Positions 33,709 through 42,508 of a DNA stretch of 64,000 nucleotides are shown here, piece after piece. The stretch covers positions 197,179 through 261,178 of the forward strand of contig JAMPFC010000001.1 in NCBI GenBank assembly GCA_023664685.1, written 5' to 3'. This DNA comes from Roseburia sp. Its GTDB lineage: Bacteria > Bacillota > Clostridia > Lachnospirales > Lachnospiraceae. Position 1 is the stretch's first letter. Each line of letters opens with the position of its first letter. A program made the translations under genes and the position numbers. Under the pieces are notes generated by a model, which saw nothing but the letters and a program-made list of their open reading frames with translations, searched no databases and had not been told where the DNA came from.

Positions 33709-34587
33709 ATGGTAAGAAGCATGACCGGTTATGGCCGGTTTGAAACAGAAAATGATACATCCAGACTCACGGTAGAGATCAAGTCTGTGAATCACCGGTA
33801 CTGTGATATATCACTCCGGCTTCCACGGAATCTTGCTATGTTTGACGCCGATATACGAAAGCAGATCAAGGATAACGTGAGCAGGGGAAAGATTGACGTC
33901 TACATAGCATATGAGAGTAACCGTGAGGGAAATTCCCTTATTACTTACAACAAAGCTATGGCAAGCTCTTACTTTGAACTTCTGAAAAAGATTTCGGCAG
34001 ATTTTCAGATCGAGGCAGAGATCGATGCGTTATCGCTGTCACGGTATCCCGAAGTGTATACCGTCGAGGAAGAACAGGTGGATGAGGAGACGCTTCAAGA
34101 GTTAGTCCGCACAGCAGTCGGCGGCGCCCTTGAGAATTTTATCGCGGCAAGGGAAAAAGAAGGGGCGCACCTCAAGGAAGATCTGATCGGAAAGCTTGAT
34201 TATCTTAATACGGTCACGGATGAAATCGCAAAGAGAGCCCCCGAAGTGTTTGCGGAATACAAAGAACGTCTGACTTCCAAAGTCAGGGAACTTCTCGGTG
34301 ACACAAAGCTTGATGAAAATGTCATCGCGACCGAGCTTGTCGTTTATTCGGATAAAATCTGTGTCGATGAGGAACTGGTACGTCTGAAAAGCCATATCCG
34401 GCATATGAAAGATACTCTCGAGCAGGAGGAGAACGTCGGACGGAAACTGGATTTTATCGCACAGGAATTGAACCGGGAGGCAAATACGACGCTTTCCAAA
34501 GCAAACGATATCGTGGTATCCAATCAAGGCATCCTCTTAAAAACTGAGATTGAAAAGATCCGGGAACAGATTCAGAATTTGGAATAG
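33709..34587 (+). CDS. yicC: YicC-family endoribonuclease
   Basis: This 292-residue protein starts MVRSMTGYGRFETEND and has SVNHRYCDISLRLPR and the C-terminal EENVGRKLDFIAQELNREAN and EIEKIREQIQNLE segments that define YicC. Bacterial YicC-family proteins are recently described RNases. The start at 33709 is the conserved one. It leads a run with remA, gmk, lepB and rpoZ, the gene order common in Clostridia. Confidence 0.94.
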   Translation: MVRSMTGYGRFETENDTSRLTVEIKSVNHRYCDISLRLPRNLAMFDADIRKQIKDNVSRGKIDVYIAYESNREGNSLITYNKAMASSYFELLKKISADFQIEAEIDALSLSRYPEVYTVEEEQVDEETLQELVRTAVGGALENFIAAREKEGAHLKEDLIGKLDYLNTVTDEIAKRAPEVFAEYKERLTSKVRELLGDTKLDENVIATELVVYSDKICVDEELVRLKSHIRHMKDTLEQEENVGRKLDFIAQELNREANTTLSKANDIVVSNQGILLKTEIEKIREQIQNLE

Positions 34588-34631
34588 CAGATATGTACGT
34601 TTTCTTATTATTTTGGACGGAGATCTGAATT

Positions 34632-34886
34632 ATGGCATTTATCAATATAGGGTATGGAAATATGGTAAACAGTGAAAAGGTGATCAGCATCGTAAGTCCC
34701 GAGGCCGCTCCGGTAAAACGGATGATACAGGGTGCGAAGGACGATGGAAAAGCAATCGACGCCACATGCGGAAAAAAAACAAAGGCAGTCCTTGTCATGG
34801 AAAATGATTCGCTGGTTCTCTCTGCACTTTTACCCGATACGATCGCAGGACGTTTTAATAATATCGAGTTGACCGATCCGGCTTAG
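34632..34886 (+). CDS. remA: RemA-family regulator (DUF370)
   Basis: This 84-residue protein has the typical MAFINIGYGNMVNSEKVISI start and RMIQGAKDDGKAIDATCGKK centre. In Bacillus RemA is a DNA-binding activator of biofilm matrix and osmoprotection genes that forms ring-shaped oligomers. In Clostridia it is often placed, as here, between yicC and gmk. Whether it acts as a matrix regulator in this organism is not known. Confidence 0.94.
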   Translation: MAFINIGYGNMVNSEKVISIVSPEAAPVKRMIQGAKDDGKAIDATCGKKTKAVLVMENDSLVLSALLPDTIAGRFNNIELTDPA

Positions 34887-34950
34887 GGATCGATCTACAG
34901 CAGGGCAAAGTGGTGCAGCAGGCAAAGACCGCACAGAAATGGAGATGTTT

Positions 34951-35580
34951 ATGAGAAAAGGAATACTAGTTGTGATATCCGGTTTTTCCGGCGCAGGAAA
35001 GGGAACGATCATGAAAGAACTGATCAAACGGTATGATTATCATTTATCCGTTTCTGCGACAACCCGTAAGCCGCGAACCGGTGAGACAGAGGGAATTGAC
35101 TATTATTTCCATACAAGAGAAGAATTTCAGGAAATGATCGAGCAGGGGGAGTTGATCGAGTGGGCTGAGTATGTGGGCAATTATTACGGAACTCCGAGAC
35201 GATACGTAGAAGAGCAGTTAGAGGCAGGGAAAGATGTGCTTCTTGAGATTGAAATGCAGGGAGGAATGCTCGTAAAAGAAAAATTTCCGGAAGCCCTTCT
35301 CATTTTTGTTTCTCCGCCCTCTGGCGAAATCTTAAAAGAGCGTCTAACCGGCAGGGGGACTGAAAGCCCGGAGGAGATTGAGAAACGTCTTTTACGTGCG
35401 GTAGAAGAAGTAAAATACATGAAGGATTATGATTACATCATCGTAAATGATGATCTTGAGGATGCGATCGGAAAAGTAAAAGACCTGATCGAGTATGATC
35501 ACTATAAATCCTGCAACAGCACACAGCTCATTGAAAAAATGGAATCCGAGCTAGGAAGCTTTGCAGCGAAGGGAGAGTAG
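34951..35580 (+). CDS. gmk: Guanylate kinase
   Basis: This enzyme of about 209 residues phosphorylates GMP to GDP. The P-loop is ISGFSGAGKGT. The GMP-binding part includes SATTRKPRTGETEGIDYYF and a following IEWAEYVGNYYGTPRRYVEE. The start at 34951 is preferred (MRKGILVV), as is normal for the family, with GGAG upstream; an ATG at 34939 is an alternative. It lies after remA and before lepB and rpoZ. Confidence 0.96.
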   Translation: MRKGILVVISGFSGAGKGTIMKELIKRYDYHLSVSATTRKPRTGETEGIDYYFHTREEFQEMIEQGELIEWAEYVGNYYGTPRRYVEEQLEAGKDVLLEIEMQGGMLVKEKFPEALLIFVSPPSGEILKERLTGRGTESPEEIEKRLLRAVEEVKYMKDYDYIIVNDDLEDAIGKVKDLIEYDHYKSCNSTQLIEKMESELGSFAAKGE

Positions 35581-35586
35581 CAGACA

Positions 35587-36165
35587 ATGAATACAGAAGG
35601 TATGGACACCACACCACAAGAACAAACGGACGAACCGAAAAAACGATCCCGGCTCAGTTATGCTGTCGAATTTATTATTTACATCGCATTGATCCTTCTC
35701 TGTGTTTTCTGGGTTCCGGAGCATGTGATCCAGAGAACGGTCGTAAAGGGAGAATCAATGGAGGAAACACTGCATGATGAAGAGAGTCTTCTTGTCAACA
35801 AATTATCCTTTTATGAGCCATCCCGCTATGATATCGTTGTATTTTATCCGCAGGGCGAGGATGTGGATGAGTATTATGTAAAAAGGATCTACGGATTGCC
35901 GGGAGAGACGATCCAGATCGTCGGAAATGATATTCTCATCAACGGAGAAAAGATCGAAGACAGCTATGCGAAAAATCCGATGGACGATTCCGGAATCGCG
36001 GCGGAACCTCTGAAACTGGCGGACGATGAATATTTTGTCCTCGGTGATAACCGTGAGGTAAGTCTTGACAGCAGAGACCCCGACGTCGGGCCTGTGAAGA
36101 AAAAGAATCTCGCCGGGCATGTCGTACTGCGGATCTGGCCGCTGTCAAAGTTTGGAAAACCGTAA
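35587..36165 (+). CDS. lepB: Signal peptidase I (third copy in window)
   Basis: This 192-residue protein has an N-terminal helix (LSYAVEFIIYIALILLCVF) and an extracellular catalytic domain. Ser57 is in GESMEE and Lys99 in YYVKRIYGLPGE; GDNREVSLDSRDPDVG is intact. The usual Pro after SMx is Glu (SMEETL), a mild deviation. It is expected to be active. It lies between gmk and rpoZ, where the standard order is gmk-rpoZ, so this lepB looks like an insertion into the operon. Confidence 0.93.
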   Translation: MNTEGMDTTPQEQTDEPKKRSRLSYAVEFIIYIALILLCVFWVPEHVIQRTVVKGESMEETLHDEESLLVNKLSFYEPSRYDIVVFYPQGEDVDEYYVKRIYGLPGETIQIVGNDILINGEKIEDSYAKNPMDDSGIAAEPLKLADDEYFVLGDNREVSLDSRDPDVGPVKKKNLAGHVVLRIWPLSKFGKP

Positions 36166-36223
36166 GGTATTATTTAGTATAAATCCTCATTTATTTTATG
36201 GAACCTGAAAGGAGAACAATTTT

Positions 36224-36457
36224 ATGTTACACCCGTCTTATAATGATTTAATGAATGTAGTAAACAGCGCGGTAGAACCGGGCGAACACCCGGTAGTAAA
36301 CAGCAGATATTCCATCGTGCTTGCCACAGCGAAACGCGCAAGGCAGCTGATCGATGGTTCACAGCCGCTTGTGGAGGGAGAGTATCCCAAGCCGCTAAGT
36401 ACAGCGATCGAGGAATTATCCACTTCGTCGATTAAGATTGATTCGGAAGAAAAATAA
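36224..36457 (+). CDS. rpoZ: RNA polymerase omega subunit
   Basis: This 77-residue protein starts MLHPSYNDLMNVV and has SRYSIVLATAKRARQLIDG, the omega fold that binds the RNA polymerase beta' subunit. It is short but within the Firmicutes range. AAAGGAGAA precedes the ATG. It ends the yicC-remA-gmk-lepB-rpoZ run, followed by a terminator. Confidence 0.95.
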   Translation: MLHPSYNDLMNVVNSAVEPGEHPVVNSRYSIVLATAKRARQLIDGSQPLVEGEYPKPLSTAIEELSTSSIKIDSEEK

Positions 36458-36469
36458 GTTCTTATGATA

Positions 36470-36502
36470 AAAAGGTGCGTGTTTTTATGACCGCACCTTT
36501 TT
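36470..36502 (+). terminator. Intrinsic terminator after rpoZ
   Basis: AAAAGGTGCG pairs with CGCACCTTTT around a 12-nt loop, followed by T. Confidence 0.85.
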
Positions 36503-36503
36503 C

Positions 36504-36532
36504 TTGACAATAGGGTCTATAACTGATAAACT
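36504..36532 (+). promoter_or_regulatory. Promoter of the two MutS-type genes
   Basis: TTGACA and TAAACT are separated by 17 bp, directly after the rpoZ terminator. Confidence 0.55.
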
Positions 36533-36599
36533 AGTAATCAGAAAATAGGTTTATTATGTATAAACCTATCTTAAAAAAGCAAGGGAGAAAGGGGAAAAT

Positions 36600-38174
36600 G
36601 TGCCGATGAAAACGTTTACTTTCAGCTTATTATTTCCAGAAAAACAAGGTCAGTACAAGACACTCCAGCCGGTCTTTTTTGGCGATCTGCAGCTTGAGGG
36701 GATCTTGAAAGCCATTTTGTCCAAATATATGGAATTTGATATCCGGAAATATTTTTATACGATTCCCGGATCGTACGAGACTGTTCGTTTCCGTCAGGAG
36801 ATTTACCGCGATCTGGAGAAAAATCCCTTTATGGTTCCTGCGCTCAAACGGTATACCAACCTGCTTTTGGAAAGCGAAAAGTGCTTCCGGTTCTACCGGC
36901 AGATGGATGATGCGGTAAAACGGGGGAGTTATTTGTTATTGACTTGCCGCACGTATCTCAAGGCGTTGGAACTTCTGAAGGAAACACTTGACCGGGCAGA
37001 ACTTTCCTCGGATGGCTTTTTAAAGCTTTTGGCGCTGTTAGATGAGATCGACGCTGACAAAGAATTTGGGGATTTTAAGACAATGGTTCAGGAAGCATTT
37101 TCCGGCATGGAGGAATTAAAACTCACTCTTTTAGTGAAAAAAGTGAAGTTAAGTGTACTAGAGGATGCGCCGGAACCAGAAAAAGATGTGATCGCACAGA
37201 TTCGGGAATACATGGATGCCTTTGATGTCAGCCAGCCGGAATACAAAGAAGACGAGTCTCTTGTGAAAAACATATTTCCGTCCCCGCTTGAGACAAGCCC
37301 TCTCGAGAATACTATTGTGGACATTTTAAAAAAGAGCCGCCCCGGGATCTTTAAGACGCTGGAGCATTTTTCGGATGTTCCGTTTACATTAGAAGACGAT
37401 GTATTTTGTCATTTGAAGGATGAGATTTTATTCTATATCAGTTTTTATGAATTTGAACAACAGCTCGGCGAGGCAGGATATACCCTTGCGTTTCCGGAAA
37501 TCACAGAACATGGCGGATTGGAGACAAAAGAGGTATACGATATGGCGCTCGCATGGAAAAACCGTTTTTCAGAGTATAACGTTGTGAAAAACGATATTTT
37601 ATACGAGGAGGGCAAGTCGTTTCTCGTCATCACAGGGCCAAACCAAGGCGGAAAGACGACGCTTGCCAGAGCGGTCGGACAGTCTGTGTATTTTATGCTC
37701 ATCGGTCTGAAAGCGCCCTGCCGTCAGATGAAAACAAGATTTTTTGAACAGATCTTGACGCATTTTGAGGTAGAAGAGAGCGTGGAGACCGGAGCCGGAA
37801 AATTGAAAGAGGAATTACAGCGGCTTAAGCCGATGATGTTAGGAAGCTCCGGCAGCAATAATTTTGTTATTTTGAATGAACTTTTTACAACCGCTACGAC
37901 TTACGACGCCCGGATCATGGCAAAAAAGGTATTGGAGCATTTTATCGGAAATAACTGTCTCGGAATTTATGTCACGCACATTCAGGAACTTGCCGATGAA
38001 ACCTCACAGCCGGGAATCCAGAGCATGGTGGCACAGATCGAGCCGGGAGAAGAGGCAGTCCGGACGTATAAAATCCTTCCGATGGCGGCAAATGGTCTTG
38101 GGTATTCGGATTCCATCGTAAAAAAATATGGGCTTGATTTTGAACAGGTGACAAAACGTATTGCAAATCTGTAA
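36600..38174 (+). CDS. MutS-type ATPase without mismatch-recognition domain (first)
   Basis: This 524-residue protein has only the core (helical lever) and C-terminal ATPase domain of MutS; no N-terminal mismatch-recognition domain is seen. The Walker A is TGPNQGGKTTLARA. The Walker B reads FVILNELF, with Asn where MutS has Asp (DEL). The signature SSGSNNF and H-loop VTHIQELAD are present. GTG 36600 or ATG 36606 may be the start. It forms a pair with the paralogue 34 bp downstream, so a heterodimer is likely by inference. The family is known from Firmicutes and Bacteroidetes but its function is not established. Confidence 0.85.
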   Translation: MPMKTFTFSLLFPEKQGQYKTLQPVFFGDLQLEGILKAILSKYMEFDIRKYFYTIPGSYETVRFRQEIYRDLEKNPFMVPALKRYTNLLLESEKCFRFYRQMDDAVKRGSYLLLTCRTYLKALELLKETLDRAELSSDGFLKLLALLDEIDADKEFGDFKTMVQEAFSGMEELKLTLLVKKVKLSVLEDAPEPEKDVIAQIREYMDAFDVSQPEYKEDESLVKNIFPSPLETSPLENTIVDILKKSRPGIFKTLEHFSDVPFTLEDDVFCHLKDEILFYISFYEFEQQLGEAGYTLAFPEITEHGGLETKEVYDMALAWKNRFSEYNVVKNDILYEEGKSFLVITGPNQGGKTTLARAVGQSVYFMLIGLKAPCRQMKTRFFEQILTHFEVEESVETGAGKLKEELQRLKPMMLGSSGSNNFVILNELFTTATTYDARIMAKKVLEHFIGNNCLGIYVTHIQELADETSQPGIQSMVAQIEPGEEAVRTYKILPMAANGLGYSDSIVKKYGLDFEQVTKRIANL

Positions 38175-38208
38175 CGATAAAAATGAATAGAAGCGAGGTG
38201 GATTTTAT

Positions 38209-39726
38209 ATGGATTCTTTTTTATTATATCCGGAAAAAAGCCTGTCAGGAGAGAGTGCGTATCCATCCTTTCAGGATATTTATAAGGACTTAAATTTAAA
38301 CATCATCTTAAAAATGATGTCGCAAAACGACGTATTTATCATGGATCAGCTCCGAAGTGTGATGATGGTTCCGGTGCGGGATGAAACCGATCTGCGGTAT
38401 CGCTACGAAATCATCAAAAATTTTTATCAGAACCAAGAGCTTCTGGAAGAACTGTATCAGTCCGGGCGGGAGGGATTCCAGATGGCAGAGCAGTATAAGA
38501 AGGAACGGGAGCAGAACAGAGGAAAGTCGACGTATAAGACCAGTTCCATTATCGCAGCTCTAAATTTTATCGAGACAGCCACCGCCTTATTGAAAAAAAT
38601 ACAAAATACCCTTCATGAGCATAAGAAGGAACTGGAGGCTGACGGACTCAAAAATTTCCTGCAGCGCCTTTCCCGGTATCCTTTGGAGGAGTTTGAGGAT
38701 TTCCACAAGAAAATCCTGTTTTTTACGACGGGCGGCGAAGGGGTCTTCTCGATCCGGATCAGCGGCGGCCTTAAGATTGGAAGCAGCCGCCTATGCGATT
38801 GCAACAATGATTCCGGCTATTCTCCCAAAGGGACTTCCCGCAAACTTTTGAAACTTTATTATAAGATGGTACGGAAGGATACGATCATGGTCGAAGAGGA
38901 GGCGCTGGATAAAGACATCAATCTTTTTCTGGAGGCAAACATGCAGCGCATCACCGACGTATATCAGCCCTTGATCGAGGATGTTTTGACCTTTTTATTT
39001 GATTTTGCCAAAGAGACCGCCTTTTATAAGGGCGTCAACATTATGCAAAACCGCATGGGCGAGCTGTCGCTTCCCCTCTGTTATGGCAGCATCGAAAAAG
39101 ACAACAGCTGCCGGGATATCGCAGGACTGTATGAGTTATCGCTTGCCATTTACACACAGACGCATCCGGTCTCAAATACCCTGAAACACGAGAACAAAAC
39201 CCTGACCGTCATAACCGGTGCCAATCAAGGCGGCAAATCAACCTTTCTGCGAAGTTTCGGGATCGCCCAGATCATGCTGCAGTGCGGTATGCCGGTTCCG
39301 GCAAATCGTTTCTGTTCCGGTCTGTATCCGCGCATCCATACGCATTTTACGCGAAAAGAGGACGCGATGCTCACAAGAGGACGTCTGGAGGAGGAACTCA
39401 AACGGATGAGTGGGATCCTTTCCGAAGTGTGCCAAAACAGCCTTCTCCTCCTGAATGAATCCTTTGCCAGCACGACAGAAAAGGAGGGTTCCCAGATCGC
39501 ATATAATGTGATCCTTCCACTCTATCAGAAGGGAATCCATGTCATGATGGTCACACATCTTCATGAATTTGCCCGAAAGCTTTATGAAAAGAAAGAGGAG
39601 AGAACCGAATTTCTTGTCGCAGAGCGGAAGGAAAATGGAGAGCGCACGTATCACATGCTCCCCGGCCAGCCCCATTATTCCAGTTATGGGACAGATTTAT
39701 ATGAGTATATGATCGGAAATTTATAA
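38209..39726 (+). CDS. MutS-type ATPase without mismatch-recognition domain (second)
   Basis: This 505-residue paralogue of the previous gene has the same lever-plus-ATPase layout. Walker A is TGANQGGKSTFLRS. Walker B is LLLLNESFASTT, again Asn for Asp. The H-loop is VTHLHEFAR. The lever region (about 90-330) is longer than in the partner. No mismatch-binding Phe-x-Glu motif is found. The two genes are probably co-transcribed and the proteins may form a dimer that links ATP binding to DNA or another clamp-like role. Not MutS1 or MutS2, since the Smr domain is absent. Confidence 0.85.
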   Translation: MDSFLLYPEKSLSGESAYPSFQDIYKDLNLNIILKMMSQNDVFIMDQLRSVMMVPVRDETDLRYRYEIIKNFYQNQELLEELYQSGREGFQMAEQYKKEREQNRGKSTYKTSSIIAALNFIETATALLKKIQNTLHEHKKELEADGLKNFLQRLSRYPLEEFEDFHKKILFFTTGGEGVFSIRISGGLKIGSSRLCDCNNDSGYSPKGTSRKLLKLYYKMVRKDTIMVEEEALDKDINLFLEANMQRITDVYQPLIEDVLTFLFDFAKETAFYKGVNIMQNRMGELSLPLCYGSIEKDNSCRDIAGLYELSLAIYTQTHPVSNTLKHENKTLTVITGANQGGKSTFLRSFGIAQIMLQCGMPVPANRFCSGLYPRIHTHFTRKEDAMLTRGRLEEELKRMSGILSEVCQNSLLLLNESFASTTEKEGSQIAYNVILPLYQKGIHVMMVTHLHEFARKLYEKKEERTEFLVAERKENGERTYHMLPGQPHYSSYGTDLYEYMIGNL

Positions 39727-39764
39727 GTTTCCTCAAAAAAATTTTAAAAAAATCGAATAAACGT

Positions 39765-39793
39765 TTGACAAACGCCCGTTCGTGTGATATGAT
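39765..39793 (+). promoter_or_regulatory. Promoter of the LysM protein with LexA box in the spacer
   Basis: TTGACA and TATGAT are separated by 17 bp. A LexA-like box occupies the spacer. Confidence 0.8.
39769..39782. promoter_or_regulatory. LexA (SOS) box 1
   Basis: CAAACGCCCGTTCG matches the Gram-positive consensus CGAACNNNNGTTCG except one base. It lies between -35 and -10, a position that would block RNA polymerase. Confidence 0.65.
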
Positions 39794-39798
39794 GTTTT

Positions 39799-39812
39799 AA
39801 AACAAACGTTCG
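39799..39812. promoter_or_regulatory. LexA (SOS) box 2
   Basis: AAAACAAACGTTCG has two mismatches from the consensus. It lies just after the expected transcription start, about three helical turns from box 1 (30 bp). Confidence 0.5.
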
Positions 39813-39856
39813 TATCATTTGTTCGGAATATACATTCGGCACGAGGGGGAATTGTC

Positions 39857-40174
39857 ATGAGAAAACTTAACTTGATCAAAATTTTTACGGTTATTGTACT
39901 GCCTGTGTTCCTTTTGGCGATAAGCTGCTTTTTCCTGAGTAAAAACACGGAGGCGGAGAGCAGGGGGGATAAGGTAGATGATGTGGTCGCCTATGAATCG
40001 GTTCTGATCTGCAAGGGAGATACCCTTTGGTCGCTCGCCAGTGAACGTCTGGATGAACCGACAAACGCAGAAATCCAGAGTTACATTGAAGAAATTGTAT
40101 CGATCAATCATATGTCGTCTTCACAGATTCATACGGGAAATTATATTTTGATCCCGAGGTATGATACCTTCTGA
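39857..40174 (+). CDS. YneA-like LysM membrane protein, SOS-controlled
   Basis: This 105-residue protein has one N-terminal helix (LIKIFTVIVLPVFLLAISCF) and a C-terminal LysM domain (VLICKGDTLWSLASERL, with SINHMSSSQIHTGNYILIP). The same layout and length characterise YneA of Bacillus, an SOS-induced division inhibitor that acts at the membrane with its LysM facing the wall. Two LexA-type boxes sit in the promoter, which supports the assignment. No lexA is adjacent, unlike Bacillus, so function is inferred from architecture and control region. Confidence 0.75.
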   Translation: MRKLNLIKIFTVIVLPVFLLAISCFFLSKNTEAESRGDKVDDVVAYESVLICKGDTLWSLASERLDEPTNAEIQSYIEEIVSINHMSSSQIHTGNYILIPRYDTF

Positions 40175-40261
40175 GAAAAATATGTACGCATAGAACACTT
40201 ATGCACAAAAAGTATGATAACACAGAACTTGTCAGATCATGTAAAAATGTGCCATAATTGT

Positions 40262-40292
40262 GCCAATAATGACTGTTACAATCAGTATTGGC
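40262..40292. promoter_or_regulatory. Inverted repeat upstream of the amidase gene
   Basis: GCCAATA (40262-40268) and TATTGGC (40286-40292) are perfect inverted arms with a 17-nt centre that is itself partly complementary. It lies 40 bp upstream of the start codon. It could be an operator or a leader hairpin. Confidence 0.35.
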
Positions 40293-40330
40293 AATAAATT
40301 TACATTATTTAGACAAGGGGCGAATTTTAT

Positions 40331-42508
40331 ATGTTATCATTCAGAAAACGAATACTATGCGGTCTGTTTATTATGGTTTTGGGACTGCTTGCCGGAAGCG
40401 GCATGTTTTCCGCAAAATCTTCAAACGCAGCGTCACTCCGGATCAAGATGAACGGAAAGACGACTTATTACAAGAAAAAACAGTCGACTGTAAAATATGG
40501 AAAAAAGAGAATCTCCAATACGAAATATAAGGGACTGACGATCAAGAACACAAGAATGGCTCCTTATGACGATGTGTTCCGAAAGGGATTAAAAGTAAAG
40601 ACGACATATTCCTCCTCATCGGGAAAGATCACAATGACCAAAGGTGCTATGAAGATTAAAATGACGGTGGGAAGCAAATACGCCTATGTAAACGGTGTAA
40701 AACGGAAATTACCTGCCGCACCGGTCAAAGTGCGTTATGTAAGTAAGAGGAAAAACAAGGTTCTTGTTCCGGTTAAATTTCTGTGTGAACAGCTTGGATA
40801 TAATTACAAAGCAGCGGATTCCACTATTACGATCACAGATGCGATCATGGTTCAGTATAATGGTGTGACAAAACGATCGACGGTTGTTGGAAAACTTTCC
40901 TATAACGGAAAAGAGCATACACTTTCCACAATGCCTGTGATCAAACTTGGCGGTACGGTATACATTCCGGCAGAAGAAGTTTTTAAAAATGTGATCGGGA
41001 TCGATTATAACTACGACAGCGAGCAGGAGCTTCTCACATTGACAAATGAGACAACCGGTAAAAAGGTTCAACTGTATCTGGATCAGGATACGTTCACGGT
41101 AAATGACGTTGAACAGGAATTGTCTGCCCCCATGTACAATGTAAAGCGGATGGATACAAAGAAAACCGTACTTTGCATTCCGGCAAAAACGGTAGCAAAA
41201 CAGCTCGGCTATCATTATAAGTGGGACAAGGTAAAATCCGTGGTCAGCATACATGACCTCACTTACTTCGACTGGAAGACAGATAAATCGATAGCTCTGG
41301 GAGATACAGTAAACTACATTACTGCGGCGAAAGCCACTTACAATCCGACGCTCGATCTGATTTCCTTTTCCATCCGTGGAACGAATACAGATCTTATGAA
41401 TCAGGTGTCTGTCGTGAGAAATGACAACGTCATTACGGTTACGATCCCTGCTTCCTCCAAATATCTTCTGGATAATTTTGCTTTTACAAAATTTGTAAAC
41501 ACATTAGAAAAATTTGAAGTATTGGAGGATGGTGCCGGTAATGTGATCATGAATATCACTGGCTACAGCCCGACGGATTTTGCATATTCTTCCCTAGAAG
41601 GAGTTCTCACGATCAACATAATGGGAGAGTATATCGGCAGTTATGGCTTGAAGATCATGAAACCGGAAGGCATTTCGATCATGAACGTGACAAATGAAGA
41701 CCTGTATAACAATCAGGAATTTAAAATATATATCGCCGGCAACCACATTGATTTTCTGAACCAGAATCCGGTCATCATCAACAGTGATCTGGTCGAGGAT
41801 ATTGAGACAACATTATCCTCAGATGGAAATACAGTAATTACCGTATATACATCAAAACTTCAGGGCTATAAAATATATGATAAATCCGATTCGTTTGTGG
41901 TGACGATGGGGAATCCACGGAATATTTACAAAAACATCGTGGTTCTGGATGCCGGACATGGCGGCCATGATGCCGGTGCATCCAATAAGGGAACAAAGGA
42001 AAAAGACTTGAACTATAAAATCATTTATACACTGATGAAAGGATATTTTTCCTCCAATGCACCGGATACAAAGGTGTACTGGACACGTACGAACGATTCC
42101 TTTATCACACTGGCTAACCGTGCATCTTTTGCCAGTAAAGTAGGCGCAGACCTGTTTATCAGCCTTCATATGAATTCGGCGAAATCTTCAAGTGCAAATG
42201 GTACGGAGGTATATTATTCCACGAACAATAACAGTAAGAGTTTCTCCGGAATCACAAGCAAAACAGTAGCCACACTGTTTAAGGATAATCTGGTTTCCAA
42301 TCTGGGGACAAAGAGCCGGGGAGTTAAGACTGCCGGTTATTATGTAACCAAACACAATACTGTTCCGGCAGTGCTGATCGAGCTTGGCTTCTTGTCGGGA
42401 AATTCGGATTATTACAAACTTACGAACTCGACGTTCCAACAAAATTCGGCGAAAATAATTTATGATACGATCAATCAGATTTTTACCACGTATCCGACTG
42501 GACGCTAA
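40331..42508 (+). CDS. N-acetylmuramoyl-L-alanine amidase with copper-amine-oxidase-like domains
   Basis: This 725-residue exported protein has a signal peptide (LCGLFIMVLGLLAGSG, cleavage near SSNAAS). Residues about 80-310 hold repeated copper-amine-oxidase-N-like modules (VLVPVKFLCEQLGYNY, TVYIPAEEVFKNVIG, LCIPAKTVAKQLGYHY). An AMIN-like beta region follows. The C-terminal about 190 residues are Amidase_3, with zinc ligands in DAGHGGHDAG, catalytic-region SLHMNSA and AVLIELGFLSG. It cuts the bond between muramic acid and the stem peptide. It is the usual architecture in Lachnospiraceae. A 13-bp repeat begins at its stop codon. Confidence 0.92.
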   Translation: MLSFRKRILCGLFIMVLGLLAGSGMFSAKSSNAASLRIKMNGKTTYYKKKQSTVKYGKKRISNTKYKGLTIKNTRMAPYDDVFRKGLKVKTTYSSSSGKITMTKGAMKIKMTVGSKYAYVNGVKRKLPAAPVKVRYVSKRKNKVLVPVKFLCEQLGYNYKAADSTITITDAIMVQYNGVTKRSTVVGKLSYNGKEHTLSTMPVIKLGGTVYIPAEEVFKNVIGIDYNYDSEQELLTLTNETTGKKVQLYLDQDTFTVNDVEQELSAPMYNVKRMDTKKTVLCIPAKTVAKQLGYHYKWDKVKSVVSIHDLTYFDWKTDKSIALGDTVNYITAAKATYNPTLDLISFSIRGTNTDLMNQVSVVRNDNVITVTIPASSKYLLDNFAFTKFVNTLEKFEVLEDGAGNVIMNITGYSPTDFAYSSLEGVLTINIMGEYIGSYGLKIMKPEGISIMNVTNEDLYNNQEFKIYIAGNHIDFLNQNPVIINSDLVEDIETTLSSDGNTVITVYTSKLQGYKIYDKSDSFVVTMGNPRNIYKNIVVLDAGHGGHDAGASNKGTKEKDLNYKIIYTLMKGYFSSNAPDTKVYWTRTNDSFITLANRASFASKVGADLFISLHMNSAKSSSANGTEVYYSTNNNSKSFSGITSKTVATLFKDNLVSNLGTKSRGVKTAGYYVTKHNTVPAVLIELGFLSGNSDYYKLTNSTFQQNSAKIIYDTINQIFTTYPTGR

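Noticed and set aside
36600..39726. mutS1 or mutS2 identity for the two ATPase genes.
   Set aside because: No mismatch-recognition domain (MutS1) and no Smr domain (MutS2) is found, and Walker B has Asn instead of Asp.
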